IMG/VR virus record: IMGVR_UViG_3300036671_000064
Location: 1 to 36,572 of that record
From: a virus
DNA length: 36,572 bases
Strand: one strand, 5' to 3'
Shown: piece after piece, positions 17,467-26,633 of the stretch
Layout of the letters: each line of letters begins with the position of its first letter
Numbering within the stretch: the stretch's first letter is position 1
Made by a program: the position numbers and the translations under genes
The notes under the pieces: generated by a model
What the model was told of the DNA's origin: nothing
What the model saw: only the letters and a program-made list of their open reading frames with translations
The model's database searches: none

Positions 17467-19068
17467 TTAATCTATATCCCTATCAGTGTTATCAGGTGTT
17501 AATTGTGTAGGAGCCTGATTCTCGTGTAGCGGCCAAGGTTCGTGCATTGGAATACGTTTCATAAGACTTTGTACAATCCCGGATTGATATCGCTTTACAT
17601 CCCAACCAGCAGTTGTGCTTGTTGCCGGGTTATCTCGTAGATTATAAGGCTTTACAAAAGTTGCAATATCAGCCGGAACAGCATTTATTGTGTCATTCAA
17701 ATGTATTGCAGGAGCAGTTTCTACAATCTGTGACGAACTACCAATACTAATATCGCCAGTTGCACTTGCCCTTATTTCACCGTCGGCTGCAAGATCTAAA
17801 TTATTATTAGCTGAAATTTTACCAGTTGCACCTATAAGGATATCTAAGTTAGCTCCTACTGTTAGCAACGAGTCGCCGTTGATTAAAAACTCCATATCGC
17901 TACCTATTTCAGCATGCCACTTGCCAGTCTCTGTTCTAAAGTTCATATTGCGACCGGCTTCAAAGTTGATATCTCTATCTGCCCTAAAGTTAAAATCTAT
18001 TTTGGTATGGACACTGATACTGTCTTCTGCATAGATATCAATTTTACCATTACTGGTCATTTCTATCCAAGTAGTTCCTCTAGCATTGCCAATGTAAATT
18101 AAGTCTTCACTGTTATGCATTAACAATTGATGCCCTGTTCGGGTTCTAACTCTAAAATATTCACCAAACGGGACTTCTGCTTTGTAATCGCTCTCTTTGG
18201 TATTTTTATCTAACAGGTCAACATATTTTACAGGACCGTCTGCGGCAGTGGTAGCACGATGGTATCGATCAACTCCGTCATCCATTACAAACTGAGTACC
18301 ACCTAATCGGCTGATCGGTTTAGGTTCTGACGTGTCATCAATCTTTCCCACTTTTGCTTTTTTAGCATTGGTTCTACGATCAAGTGGTCCAGGTGTGCTG
18401 ATGCCAAATACCGCGCTAGGGGTTTCCCTTCTAGAGGATGAAGTTGATACTCCCCGTACATCATCTTCTAATAGGCCCTGCTCTAAAAATCTATCAGCAA
18501 TAGGGTGTACTGGTTTTTTAATTTTTTCTGGATCTATTTCGCTATCTTTTTTAGCATTAATAATTTTATTAATTTCTGCAACAGGCAGTGGCAATTTAGT
18601 ATTTCCGTACCTTGCTTTATCTATAGGGTCTAATGTGTTTTCTGTGCTGCCAGCAATTGCTGGAACCATATTATTAGTAAACTGTCCAGGTACACAGGCA
18701 AACCAGTAGCACTGACTTTCATCTGAGTCTACAAATATAACCAATACGTTAACACCCACATCTGGTGGTACAAACCACATACCGTAACTTTTTTGTGTAT
18801 CATTGAATCCGTCTAATGTAGATTTCGATCCATCATTCTGCCCCATAAATTCAAATGGAGTATAGCCAAAGAACGGACTTGCATATCTAGCGGAGTAGGT
18901 CTGTGAATCTTCACCGGCGGTATTTGCTTGGGCCTTTAACAATTGAACTTCAAGTCCGCCCATAAAGGTTGCATCAAGATGGCTGATTACTCTAGCCAAG
19001 AAGGGACCCGATCCTAATTTGTTCTTTCTACCTTCGCCTTCGGCGGATGGGCGACTTGCTGTTGACAT
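17467..19068 (-). CDS. 5: Baseplate central spike protein gp5 (VgrG-like), no lysozyme domain
   Basis: A 533-residue spike protein. Residues about 20-135 form the OB-fold region (GPFLARVISHLDATFMGGLE; YGMWFVPPDVGVNVLVIFVD). Residues about 136-295 are a polar linker with DRFLEQGLLEDDVRG and VFGISTPGP. Residues about 300-455 form the triple-strand beta-helix, with repeated short strands such as GKIDIYAEDSISVHT, DINFEAGRNMNFRTE and GDISIGSS. T4 gp5 carries a lysozyme domain between the OB-fold and the helix; here the linker is short and shows no such domain. The start directly abuts the stop of the 801-residue hub gene, as expected for coupled translation. It would pierce the cell envelope as a trimer on the hub. 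Confidence 0.88.
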   Translation of the reverse strand: MSTASRPSAEGEGRKNKLGSGPFLARVISHLDATFMGGLEVQLLKAQANTAGEDSQTYSARYASPFFGYTPFEFMGQNDGSKSTLDGFNDTQKSYGMWFVPPDVGVNVLVIFVDSDESQCYWFACVPGQFTNNMVPAIAGSTENTLDPIDKARYGNTKLPLPVAEINKIINAKKDSEIDPEKIKKPVHPIADRFLEQGLLEDDVRGVSTSSSRRETPSAVFGISTPGPLDRRTNAKKAKVGKIDDTSEPKPISRLGGTQFVMDDGVDRYHRATTAADGPVKYVDLLDKNTKESDYKAEVPFGEYFRVRTRTGHQLLMHNSEDLIYIGNARGTTWIEMTSNGKIDIYAEDSISVHTKIDFNFRADRDINFEAGRNMNFRTETGKWHAEIGSDMEFLINGDSLLTVGANLDILIGATGKISANNNLDLAADGEIRASATGDISIGSSSQIVETAPAIHLNDTINAVPADIATFVKPYNLRDNPATSTTAGWDVKRYQSGIVQSLMKRIPMHEPWPLHENQAPTQLTPDNTDRDID

Positions 19069-21474
19069 TTATTGGTTTCCTATATCTCTATAATATCTAA
19101 ATCCAGTGACTGGTTTAGCTTGATTCGATGTTGTTGTGGTTTTAGTTCCACTAGCAGTTTGAGAAGCTGTGCTGATTGTATTGGTAGCTGTATCGTCAAT
19201 GTTTGATGTTGCCGGAACCTCTGGTGGTCCAATTTCAGTTGCGGCCGCATTGGCCTTGCTAATTGGAATAGGAGCCGTGCCTTCAGTGGTCTTGTTGGCT
19301 TCGGGTCCTTGAGGGCCAGGCATTCTTATGCATTTTAATTTTTGTTTCCATTGCCCATCATTGTAATTGTTTTCACATTGTGTCACACGGTATATGCCGC
19401 CGAACGGACTTTCTTTTCCAGCGGCAGAAAAGTCATATAAACCTGATAATTCATTGATATCAACAGGTGTTCTAAAAGTTAAGTAGATGTAAACATTGCC
19501 ACTTTCGTAGTTCATTGTGCCGTCATTGGTTATTTGGGCCTGCTGTGAAGAAACACCTGCAAAATAATTTCCCATTCCACTATCTACTATCCAATACGGA
19601 TCGCCTAATATTTCTAAAGTCACGTTCATAATATCTGCACTATTTCCGCTGATAAATGATCTCTGAAAATTTTCAGCTACATTTTGCTCAACTGATTTGT
19701 CACCCGATCCACCTTTGTATCCTTCTAATAGTTTAGGATCACGCTTGGGTCTGGCGCGGCCCAGTTGAGCAGCTTGAGCAGCAGGCGCTTCCCCCTTACC
19801 AGTTTTTGTTGTTGGATTAGATTTGGCAGCTGTTCCTCCCTGATCTGGAGTTCCGGTTGTAGCAGCTTCGTTTTCTGGTTTAGGTGATATTCCAGAATAA
19901 AATAAATTATTGATATCAATATCAAATCTTAGCACATCTACGTTCTGCCCAGTGTATATGTATTGATATTCTTTAGCTATCTGCTTTTGTAATTCTGCAT
20001 ATCCGATAGGAGCAGAGTTAGGGTTAGAAAATATACTTTGATGAATGTAGTAAGGAACTACTCGATATACTATCTTTTTAGCGTAATCACCTACTAGGGG
20101 ATCATATTTTAATAGTTGTATCTGCACATCTAATTTAAACCACTTGATGTATCCTTCCTTTGTCACATTATCAATCTTGATTGCCTCGGCTGCATACTTT
20201 GAACTAAGCACAACCTGATTGATCATAGAAGTTAGTGTTTGTCCTTGACTAAACTGAAACGACCTTGATTTTGGATCAATTGTCATACCATCACGTTTAA
20301 CCACTCCTGTTTTTGCATCTATCTGATCTTGGGAACGTTTGAAATCGTAATTACCACCTTTTGTTTGATCAAATCCTAAACTAGCAGTCCCAATATCATT
20401 TACTGGTTTACTAAGTATATCTTCGGCTTTGGCTGCAACTCCTGATATCTTTTTGTCTTCTGGCGCATTAGTTTCGATCGTTGCTCGCTTGATTGTTGGA
20501 GCAGATCCGGGTTTAGAATACATGATTCCTGAAATTTCAGGAAATTCTATATAATACTCGTCAGGAATTGAGATCTTATTTTCTTTTTTTAATTTTTCTT
20601 CAATAGCATTGAGTGCTGCCGCAAGACTAGATTCTCCTGTGCTGAGCAGTTCGACCACATTGCCAAGTCGGCCGCCGCTTATTTTTAAATCACTATACGA
20701 AGTATTAATTGTATCTGAGAAGCCTTGATGATTGTAAGGAATAGCTTCTACTTTATAATTACTGCCGCCTTCAGTGACATTGAATTTCATTGACACTAAC
20801 TTTAGTGTGAAAAACTTGGGTTTGACTGCTTTTATAGATTGACCTAACTCGTCAAATCCTTGTATGTCCATTCGTAGCACATAAGGAGTATTATCAAGGT
20901 AACTTAGGTATCCAGAATTAATAGCGGCTGCCTGCATACTTTGTAATAACAATCCCATCGAATAAGGCTCGTACACATCAAAGCTAAATTTAATAGCATT
21001 ACTGTTGCCTGTTTTTTCGTTAGCACCAATGATACAATTCATTTGAAAATTGTTAATAAAGTACTCAGGAACTCCGTAAAATGTTTTTACTCGTTGGCTG
21101 TCAAATCTTCCGCCTGATGAAAATACAATATTTTTTAAATCTTGAGGATTATTTCTATAAGACGGTGGGTCATTAAACTGTTCAGGTGTTAGACATGCCA
21201 ACGTCCACAATACCGTTGAAGATGCAAACTGCTCCATTGCATTGGGAGACAACTGCGGAAGATTTTTAATTGCTGCACCAGCTGTTGTCTTTGTATCAGT
21301 CAAGACCGACGAAGCACCATTCTTCAATACGTCTGTTGCCTTTGAAGTCACTAAGTTTGTTATATTGGCCACTGATCCTACATTGATTGTAGAATTAGTA
21401 GGAAAGGCAATGATTGGGGTACCGTCTGGTTTTTTAAGGTCTAGTACTTTTCCAAGGTAATCTAATACAGCCAT
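19069..21474 (-). CDS. Large baseplate hub protein (possible gp27 counterpart)
   Basis: An 801-residue protein between gp53 and gp5. The N-terminal part (TVLWTLACLTPEQFND, FYGVPEYFINNFQMNCIIG, FSFDVYEPYSMGLLLQSMQ) and the C-terminal part (LEILGDPYWIVDSGMGNY, VYIYLTFRTPVDINELSGLY, GIYRVTQCENNY) look like a structural protein family found in aquatic T4-like phages. A low-complexity Gly/Pro/Lys stretch lies near residues 540-590, and the C-terminus is Ser/Thr/Ala-rich. Position next to gp5 suggests it fills the gp27 role of holding the spike. T4 gp27 is only 391 residues and I see no clear alignment, so the hub role is inferred from context. It starts 1 base after the gp53 stop. Confidence 0.6.
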   Translation of the reverse strand: MAVLDYLGKVLDLKKPDGTPIIAFPTNSTINVGSVANITNLVTSKATDVLKNGASSVLTDTKTTAGAAIKNLPQLSPNAMEQFASSTVLWTLACLTPEQFNDPPSYRNNPQDLKNIVFSSGGRFDSQRVKTFYGVPEYFINNFQMNCIIGANEKTGNSNAIKFSFDVYEPYSMGLLLQSMQAAAINSGYLSYLDNTPYVLRMDIQGFDELGQSIKAVKPKFFTLKLVSMKFNVTEGGSNYKVEAIPYNHQGFSDTINTSYSDLKISGGRLGNVVELLSTGESSLAAALNAIEEKLKKENKISIPDEYYIEFPEISGIMYSKPGSAPTIKRATIETNAPEDKKISGVAAKAEDILSKPVNDIGTASLGFDQTKGGNYDFKRSQDQIDAKTGVVKRDGMTIDPKSRSFQFSQGQTLTSMINQVVLSSKYAAEAIKIDNVTKEGYIKWFKLDVQIQLLKYDPLVGDYAKKIVYRVVPYYIHQSIFSNPNSAPIGYAELQKQIAKEYQYIYTGQNVDVLRFDIDINNLFYSGISPKPENEAATTGTPDQGGTAAKSNPTTKTGKGEAPAAQAAQLGRARPKRDPKLLEGYKGGSGDKSVEQNVAENFQRSFISGNSADIMNVTLEILGDPYWIVDSGMGNYFAGVSSQQAQITNDGTMNYESGNVYIYLTFRTPVDINELSGLYDFSAAGKESPFGGIYRVTQCENNYNDGQWKQKLKCIRMPGPQGPEANKTTEGTAPIPISKANAAATEIGPPEVPATSNIDDTATNTISTASQTASGTKTTTTSNQAKPVTGFRYYRDIGNQ

Positions 21475-21475
21475 A

Positions 21476-21775
21476 TCACACTCCTAAAAACTTTTCTAAG
21501 TTACTTTTCTTAGGAAGGTAGATTCTTGTACCTGGCTCAAAATCATAGATAGGATCTTTGATAACACTTAGGTTTCGCTGAACAAACACCCACCATAACT
21601 TAGGACTACCATAAACATCATAGGCCAGTAAGTCGGGTCTATGACGATATTGATTTTCAATAACATATTGAAAGTCGTCGGGTTCGGCCGGTACTGGTCT
21701 AATATTAAGTAATTCCAAATATAAAGAATTTTGTAGGGTAGTAGACCACGGACTTGAATTTGTATAGTTTGCCAT
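21476..21775 (-). CDS. 53: Baseplate wedge protein gp53
   Basis: A 99-residue protein of the gp53 family, which with gp6 and gp25 forms the wedge core. Recognisable segments are YRHRPDLLAYDVYGSPKLWW, VFVQRNLSVIKDPIYDFEPG and TRIYLPKK. The last part reads like the LysM-like tail of gp53 (D.EPG..I..P). It is about half the length of T4 gp53 (196 residues), so the C-terminal extension seen in T4 is missing. It starts 1 base after the gp48 stop and ends 1 base before the hub gene, in a fully packed operon. Confidence 0.82.
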   Translation of the reverse strand: MANYTNSSPWSTTLQNSLYLELLNIRPVPAEPDDFQYVIENQYRHRPDLLAYDVYGSPKLWWVFVQRNLSVIKDPIYDFEPGTRIYLPKKSNLEKFLGV

Positions 21776-21776
21776 A

Positions 21777-22865
21777 TTAGATGTATCCTACATTGCCAGA
21801 TCCAGCCATCTTGCCCTTAGAGTAATCCTGTAAGCTAAATTGTCTTAGACGTTGTCTATTGTAGATTGGCGATACAGTGACCGAAATAGTACTTACAATT
21901 GGGACCCAGGTGTTTGTCCCAAATTTATTGCAGTTAACATAGTTTACATCATCTTTTAAATCTACAGAGAATGACTTAATAATAATAGGAACATTGTCAA
22001 AAATGCTTGCACCGTAGCCTGTTAGGTTACATACAATTGGTGGATTACCTGCTAGGTCCCCTTGGCCAAAGAACATCTTTGTTGCTGTTTTAAAAAACGT
22101 TGTTACTGCTATCCAGTAGGCTGCATCGGTTTCTGTTTCGCAGGTAAATTCTCCGCTGATAGTAATATCATCTACCACACTGTTTTTATAAGCCTGAGTT
22201 GGATAATTACTATGAATCATTGACTTAGAATCGTATTCTGCTTTTGTACTAACTGTGATATTTGGCAAATAGGGCCAAACCACTCCGCCTGTATTTTGTA
22301 AAAGTGCAAATAACGGTGAATTAAAATTATTCCATTGGCAATTAATTCTAACACGCCAATCGTTACCGTTACTAGGTTGCAACTTGATTGCTTGACCTTG
22401 TTTAAGAAAAGCTGCTGCGCCAGAAGGAATGTTGGCTCCTCTTTTTAAACTAAGTATGTTATTAAGCATTCCTGCTGCTGAACTAACTGATCCTGCTAGA
22501 CTTTGTAATCCGCCAGCTAGTGATCCACCAGTTAACTTGTTAAGACTGCCTTGTATATCGGCTGCTATGTTGCTGGTAGATCCTACTACTGATTGTAGAG
22601 AATTGATAGCACCACCTATTTGACTCTGTGCCGCTGATGCTAGCCCGCCCATTCCTGTACCACCTAAGTTTTTAAGATTACCAGTTAAACCGTTAAGTCC
22701 AGAACCCAGTTCACCAGATAGTGCAGAAATTTTACTATCTAGATCAAGTTTAGACAGTGCAGACGTTGCAGACGGTAGGGCTGCTTGAGCTTCATTAGTA
22801 GCTTGTGTTATGCTCTGCGATACACTTGCCACTAATTGGGCAATCGGATTAATAGATAATGGCAT
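21777..22865 (-). CDS. 48: Baseplate tail-tube junction protein gp48-like
   Basis: A 362-residue protein, almost the length of T4 gp48 (364), which caps the hub and starts tail-tube growth. Residues 1-150 are an unusual Ser/Gly/Ala/Leu-rich helical region. From about 165 on comes a tube-like beta domain: DWRVRINCQWNNFNSPLF, GGVVWPYLPNITVSTKAEYD, NSVVDDITISGEFTCETETD and AAYWIAVTTFFKTATKMFFG. It could instead correspond to gp54, its paralogue (about 320 residues); the length favours gp48. It is the first gene of the minus-strand baseplate operon. ATG 22865 is preceded by AAGGAA, and a late-type promoter lies at 22894-22901. Confidence 0.75.
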   Translation of the reverse strand: MPLSINPIAQLVASVSQSITQATNEAQAALPSATSALSKLDLDSKISALSGELGSGLNGLTGNLKNLGGTGMGGLASAAQSQIGGAINSLQSVVGSTSNIAADIQGSLNKLTGGSLAGGLQSLAGSVSSAAGMLNNILSLKRGANIPSGAAAFLKQGQAIKLQPSNGNDWRVRINCQWNNFNSPLFALLQNTGGVVWPYLPNITVSTKAEYDSKSMIHSNYPTQAYKNSVVDDITISGEFTCETETDAAYWIAVTTFFKTATKMFFGQGDLAGNPPIVCNLTGYGASIFDNVPIIIKSFSVDLKDDVNYVNCNKFGTNTWVPIVSTISVTVSPIYNRQRLRQFSLQDYSKGKMAGSGNVGYI

Positions 22866-22893
22866 TCTGGACAGATTTCCTTGTCATATAGTC

Positions 22894-22901
22894 TATTTAT
22901 T
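22894..22901 (-). promoter_or_regulatory. Late promoter (AATAAATA) for the baseplate operon
   Basis: The minus strand reads AATAAATA, one base from the T4 late consensus. The expected start near 22888 gives a leader of about 22 bases that keeps the AAGGAA ribosome-binding site of gp48. It lies in the divergent region opposite the gp55 promoter. Confidence 0.6.
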
Positions 22902-22913
22902 CTTGTAAAAATG

Positions 22914-22922
22914 TGCTATTAT
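22914..22922 (+). promoter_or_regulatory. Possible extended -10 promoter for gp55
   Basis: TGCTATTAT fits an extended -10 element (TGnTATnAT) for host sigma70. There is no good -35 hexamer at 17 bases. A start near 22929 would leave a leader of about 21 bases containing the GGAG at 22935-22938. Plausible because gp55 must be made before late transcription, but the evidence is short. Confidence 0.35.
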
Positions 22923-22949
22923 ATTAGTAATAACGGAGATTCTGATTTA

Positions 22950-23813
22950 ATGATAAACCCACCAAAAGTAAAGTATTTGACAAACAAAGATTTGTTAAGA
23001 GAAATACACCTAAGTAAAGTTACGTTTAGTACCTATACTAATCCAGAATACAGCGAATATGATTTAATTGTTCCTAGTTTAGATAAAATTAACATACGCA
23101 CTATTGCCGAAGCTAAAAGAAATCAAGCATCTAGACTAAGCAAACAGGCGCACGAAGCAGCAATGTATACGGCAGGGAAAAAAATGCCTGCAAAAGGATT
23201 TGATGTTGACTATAAAAAAATTCCAAAACTTAATCTTGTGTTTCGTGTCATGACATTTGATCATGTGCCGCTGGCTCCGGGTCGTAAGAAAACGCTAAAG
23301 AATATAGCAGACAGTCACGAAAAAGTAAACTTTCCCCCTTACCAACATTGGAAGTTTGATGATAATAATAACTTGATTTGTGTAGGTAAGAGTCATTGGA
23401 AGGGTCCATTGGACACCGGAGTGTTTTCAAAAGATCACGGCATGATGACAAACGACCTGGCTCGTATGTTTATCAAACTATGTGAGCGGTATGCTACTCG
23501 CGGCAACGTTCGAGGGTATACTTATAATGATGAAATGCGTGGGCAAGCTATTCTTCAATTGACTCAAATAGGACTTCAATTTAATGAAAGCAAGTCTGAT
23601 AATCCGTTCGCTTACTATACTGCTGCTGTCACTAATTCATTCGTTAGAATTATCAACATTGAGAAGCGCAATCAAAACATTCGAGACGACATTCTTGAAA
23701 TTAACGGAATGAATCCTTCGTGGACTAGACAAAACAGCGGTGTCCCGTCACACTTACCTAGTGAAGTTACTATCACTACAAGTATTCCTGTCGAAGCGCC
23801 TGAAGAAGATTGA
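22950..23813 (+). CDS. 55: Late-transcription sigma factor gp55
   Basis: A 287-residue gp55-type sigma factor that would direct host RNA polymerase to late promoters. The diagnostic part is about residues 164-262: MTNDLARMFIKLCERYATRG, GYTYNDEMRGQAILQLTQIG, FNESKSDNPFAYYTAAVTNS and FVRIINIEKRNQNIRDDIL. It corresponds to sigma region 2, with the NPFAY signature of T4-like gp55. The N-terminus (KYLTNKDLLREIHLSK) also resembles other phage gp55 proteins. Between them lies a basic insert of about 125 residues that T4 gp55 (185 residues) lacks. ATG 22950 was chosen because GGAG lies 11 bases upstream and the frame above it overlaps the promoters. The acidic C-terminus (EAPEED) could contact a clamp or coactivator, but no clear clamp motif is seen. 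Confidence 0.85.
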   Translation: MINPPKVKYLTNKDLLREIHLSKVTFSTYTNPEYSEYDLIVPSLDKINIRTIAEAKRNQASRLSKQAHEAAMYTAGKKMPAKGFDVDYKKIPKLNLVFRVMTFDHVPLAPGRKKTLKNIADSHEKVNFPPYQHWKFDDNNNLICVGKSHWKGPLDTGVFSKDHGMMTNDLARMFIKLCERYATRGNVRGYTYNDEMRGQAILQLTQIGLQFNESKSDNPFAYYTAAVTNSFVRIINIEKRNQNIRDDILEINGMNPSWTRQNSGVPSHLPSEVTITTSIPVEAPEED

Positions 23814-23838
23814 CCTTTAACTTGGAATCGTGTATTAT
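23810..23838 (+). promoter_or_regulatory. Sigma70-type promoter for gp47-gp46
   Basis: TTGACC at 23810-23815, a 17-base spacer and TATTAT at 23833-23838 make a near-consensus host sigma70 promoter. The -35 overlaps the gp55 stop. The expected start falls at or next to the gp47 ATG (23845). Confidence 0.6.
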
Positions 23839-23844
23839 TAATCT

Positions 23845-24855
23845 ATGAATCTATTTAAAAAAGCAGCCTGTTTTACAGATATACACTTTGGATTGAAGAG
23901 CGGTAGCAGAACTCATAACGTCGACTGTGAAGAATTCGTCAAGTGGTTCTGTGAAACTGCCAAAGCCGAAGGTGCAGAAACTTGTATCTTCCTAGGTGAC
24001 TGGCATCACAATCGCTCAACTACGGATGTTAGCACAATGAATTATACATTGTCTAACTTAGAACTATTGAGCAAAACCTTTGAGAAAGTTTATTTCATCT
24101 TAGGCAATCACGATCTGTTCTATAAAGACAAACGAGAAATTAACTCTATCGAGTTTATGCGCTTGTTTCCTAATATCATTCCTGTTAGAGAAAGATTGAC
24201 ACAAGGCGATGTGACTATTATGCCTTGGCTAGTAGGTGATGAGTGGAAAACGATTCCAGACATCAAAAGCAAATATCTATTTGGACATTTAGAACTTCCG
24301 TCATTCTATATGAATGCCATGGTACAGATGCCCGATCACGGAACTATTCAAAGCACACATTTTGTTAATCAAGAGTATGTGTTTACTGGTCACTTCCACA
24401 AGCGTCAGAATAATAGAAATATTTGGTACATTGGCAATGCGTTCCCACACAACTATGCAGATGCTGGAGACGATGACCGTGGTATGATGCTGTTAGAGTG
24501 GGGTACTAAGCCTGAATTTAAAACTTGGCCGGGTCAGCCTACCTATCGTACCTACAAACTAAGTCAAATTATTGACAATCCAGCTGGCCTGCTTCGTAAG
24601 AATATGCACTGCCGTGTAACTATTGATTTGCCTATTACTTTTGAAGAAGCTAATTTTATTAAAGAACAATTTATTCCCGAGTACAAGCTACGCGAACTGA
24701 TGCTTATTCCGGAAAAAGTAGAGATAGAAAGCAATCATGTACCTATCGATATCAGCTTTGAAAGTGTTGATACAATTGTAATGAATCAAATTAATGCTAT
24801 CGAAAGCGATACATATGACAAGAAAGTTCTATTGGAAATTTACAATAACCTATGA
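23845..24855 (+). CDS. 47: Recombination endonuclease subunit gp47 (SbcD/Mre11-like)
   Basis: A 336-residue calcineurin-like metallophosphoesterase, the nuclease half of the gp46/gp47 complex that processes DNA ends for recombination-dependent replication and repair. All metal-binding motifs are visible: FTDIHFG (D12, H14), LGDWHHN (D52), LGNHD (N88, H89), GHLE (H148) and TGHFHK (H183, H185). The length matches T4 gp47 (339). No Shine-Dalgarno lies before ATG 23845; the sequence there is the -10 region of the promoter. The last codon and stop overlap the gp46 start as ATGA, so the two subunits are coupled. Confidence 0.95.
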   Translation: MNLFKKAACFTDIHFGLKSGSRTHNVDCEEFVKWFCETAKAEGAETCIFLGDWHHNRSTTDVSTMNYTLSNLELLSKTFEKVYFILGNHDLFYKDKREINSIEFMRLFPNIIPVRERLTQGDVTIMPWLVGDEWKTIPDIKSKYLFGHLELPSFYMNAMVQMPDHGTIQSTHFVNQEYVFTGHFHKRQNNRNIWYIGNAFPHNYADAGDDDRGMMLLEWGTKPEFKTWPGQPTYRTYKLSQIIDNPAGLLRKNMHCRVTIDLPITFEEANFIKEQFIPEYKLRELMLIPEKVEIESNHVPIDISFESVDTIVMNQINAIESDTYDKKVLLEIYNNL

Positions 24856-26633
24856 CAATTAAAATAAAGAATTTAACCGTTCGCAACTTTATGAGCGTGG
24901 GCGCACAAACACAGGCTATCAGTTTTGATCGCGGACAGTTGACATTGGTCTTAGGTGAAAACTTAGATCTAGGTGGAGACGATAGTGGCGCTCGCAATGG
25001 CACAGGTAAAACTACAATTGTCAACGGACTTAGCTATGCTATCTATGGCAATGCTCTAACTAATATTAAAAAAGATAACCTTGTTAACAAGATCAACAAC
25101 AAGGGTATGTTGTGTACTGTTGACTTTGAAAAAGATGGTGTAAACTATCATATTGAACGTGGTCGTAAGCCCAACGTGCTTAAATTTAGCGTTAACGGAC
25201 AAGAACAACAGCTAAAAGAACTAGACGAATCGCAGGGCGACAGCAGAGAAACACAGAAATCTATTGAAGAAGTGTTTGGCATGACCCACGACATGTTCAA
25301 ACATCTAGTTGCCTTAAACACATATACAGAACCCTTCTTGTCTATGAAGGCTGCAGAGCAACGGGCTATTATTGAACAGTTGTTGGGCATTACTATTCTG
25401 TCTGAGAAAGCAGAAGCTCTTAAAGAATCTATTAAGAGTTCTAAAGATGCTATTACTACAGAAAATACCCGCATTGAAACTGTTAAAGCCAGCAATGAAC
25501 GTATTCAGCAAAGCATTGAATCTTTAGAACGCAAACAGAAAATGTGGGCGGAGCAACACGAAACTGCTCTTGCAAACTTACTTAAAAATATTGATAGATT
25601 AAGCGACATTGACATTGACTCTGAGATTGTTAATCAACGAGCACTAGTCGAATGGAACAAAAATAAAAAAGATATTGATAGTATTACATCGTTGGTTGCA
25701 AAACAAACATCTACATTAGATAAAGAGCAACGAACATTAGAAAAATTAGAAAAAGATCTTGCAAGTCTTGTAGATCATAAGTGTCACTCGTGCGGACATG
25801 AGCTGCATGATGTTAAACATGACGAAATGCATGCTGCAAAAACCAATCAAGTTGCAGAAAGTAAAGAGTTTATCTCTGAGCATTTGGAAGAACTTGCTAC
25901 ACTCAATGAAGCCTTGGGCCTATTAGGCGAAATAAGTGCGTGTCCTACAGTGACTTACGATAATTTAGAACAGGCTCTTAATCACAAGAATACATTAGAA
26001 GGATTAGAGCGCGATGTCACTATCAAAGCTGGAGAAGAAAATCCTTACGATGATCAGATTGTTGAATTAAAATCAACTGCCTTGCAAGAGATCAACTGGA
26101 ACAGTCTAAACGAAATTGTTCGTGTTAAGGATCATCAAGAATTCCTACACAAATTGTTAACAAACAAAGATAGTTTTGTGCGTAAACGCATTATTGATCA
26201 AAACTTAGCGTTCTTAAATCAACGACTAACTTATTATCTTGATAAGATTGGTCTTCCGCACACTGTTGAATTCCAGAATGACCTAACTGTTATTATTACT
26301 CAGTTGGGACAGGACTTAGACTTTGATAACTTATCACGTGGTGAACGCAATCGTTTGATCTTATCAATGTCTTGGGCATTCCGCGATGTATGGGAAAACT
26401 TGTATCAAAGCATCAACTTGTTGTTCATTGACGAACTGGTTGATAGCGGTATGGATGCTAGCGGAGTTGAATCAAGTATTAGTGTGTTGAAGAGAATGAC
26501 TCGAGAACGTGATAAGAATGTATTCTTAATTAGTCACCGAGATGATTTGTCCAGCAGAGTAAATCATGTGCTAAAAGTTATTAAAGAAAACGGATTTACC
26601 AGCTATTCTACAGACGTTGAGATTACAGATTAA
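24852..26633 (+). CDS. 46: Recombination endonuclease subunit gp46 (SbcC/Rad50-like ATPase)
   Basis: A 593-residue SMC-type ATPase partner of gp47; T4 gp46 is 560 residues. Motifs in order: N-terminal KIKNLTVRNFMSVG, Walker A GARNGTGKTT (46-55), a long coiled coil (about 180-300 and 330-430), zinc-hook CHSCG at 311-315, ABC signature LSRGERNRL (494-502), Walker B LLFIDE (523-528) and H-loop SHRDD near 562. Everything needed for ATP binding and hook dimerisation is present. It overlaps gp47 by 4 bases, and its stop TAA shares an A with the next ATG. Confidence 0.95.
   Translation: MTIKIKNLTVRNFMSVGAQTQAISFDRGQLTLVLGENLDLGGDDSGARNGTGKTTIVNGLSYAIYGNALTNIKKDNLVNKINNKGMLCTVDFEKDGVNYHIERGRKPNVLKFSVNGQEQQLKELDESQGDSRETQKSIEEVFGMTHDMFKHLVALNTYTEPFLSMKAAEQRAIIEQLLGITILSEKAEALKESIKSSKDAITTENTRIETVKASNERIQQSIESLERKQKMWAEQHETALANLLKNIDRLSDIDIDSEIVNQRALVEWNKNKKDIDSITSLVAKQTSTLDKEQRTLEKLEKDLASLVDHKCHSCGHELHDVKHDEMHAAKTNQVAESKEFISEHLEELATLNEALGLLGEISACPTVTYDNLEQALNHKNTLEGLERDVTIKAGEENPYDDQIVELKSTALQEINWNSLNEIVRVKDHQEFLHKLLTNKDSFVRKRIIDQNLAFLNQRLTYYLDKIGLPHTVEFQNDLTVIITQLGQDLDFDNLSRGERNRLILSMSWAFRDVWENLYQSINLLFIDELVDSGMDASGVESSISVLKRMTRERDKNVFLISHRDDLSSRVNHVLKVIKENGFTSYSTDVEITD

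Noticed and set aside
22881-22949. Longer gp55 start at TTG 22881 or ATG 22911
   Set aside because: The extra segment overlaps both promoter elements and has no conserved features; ATG 22950 has a GGAG upstream.
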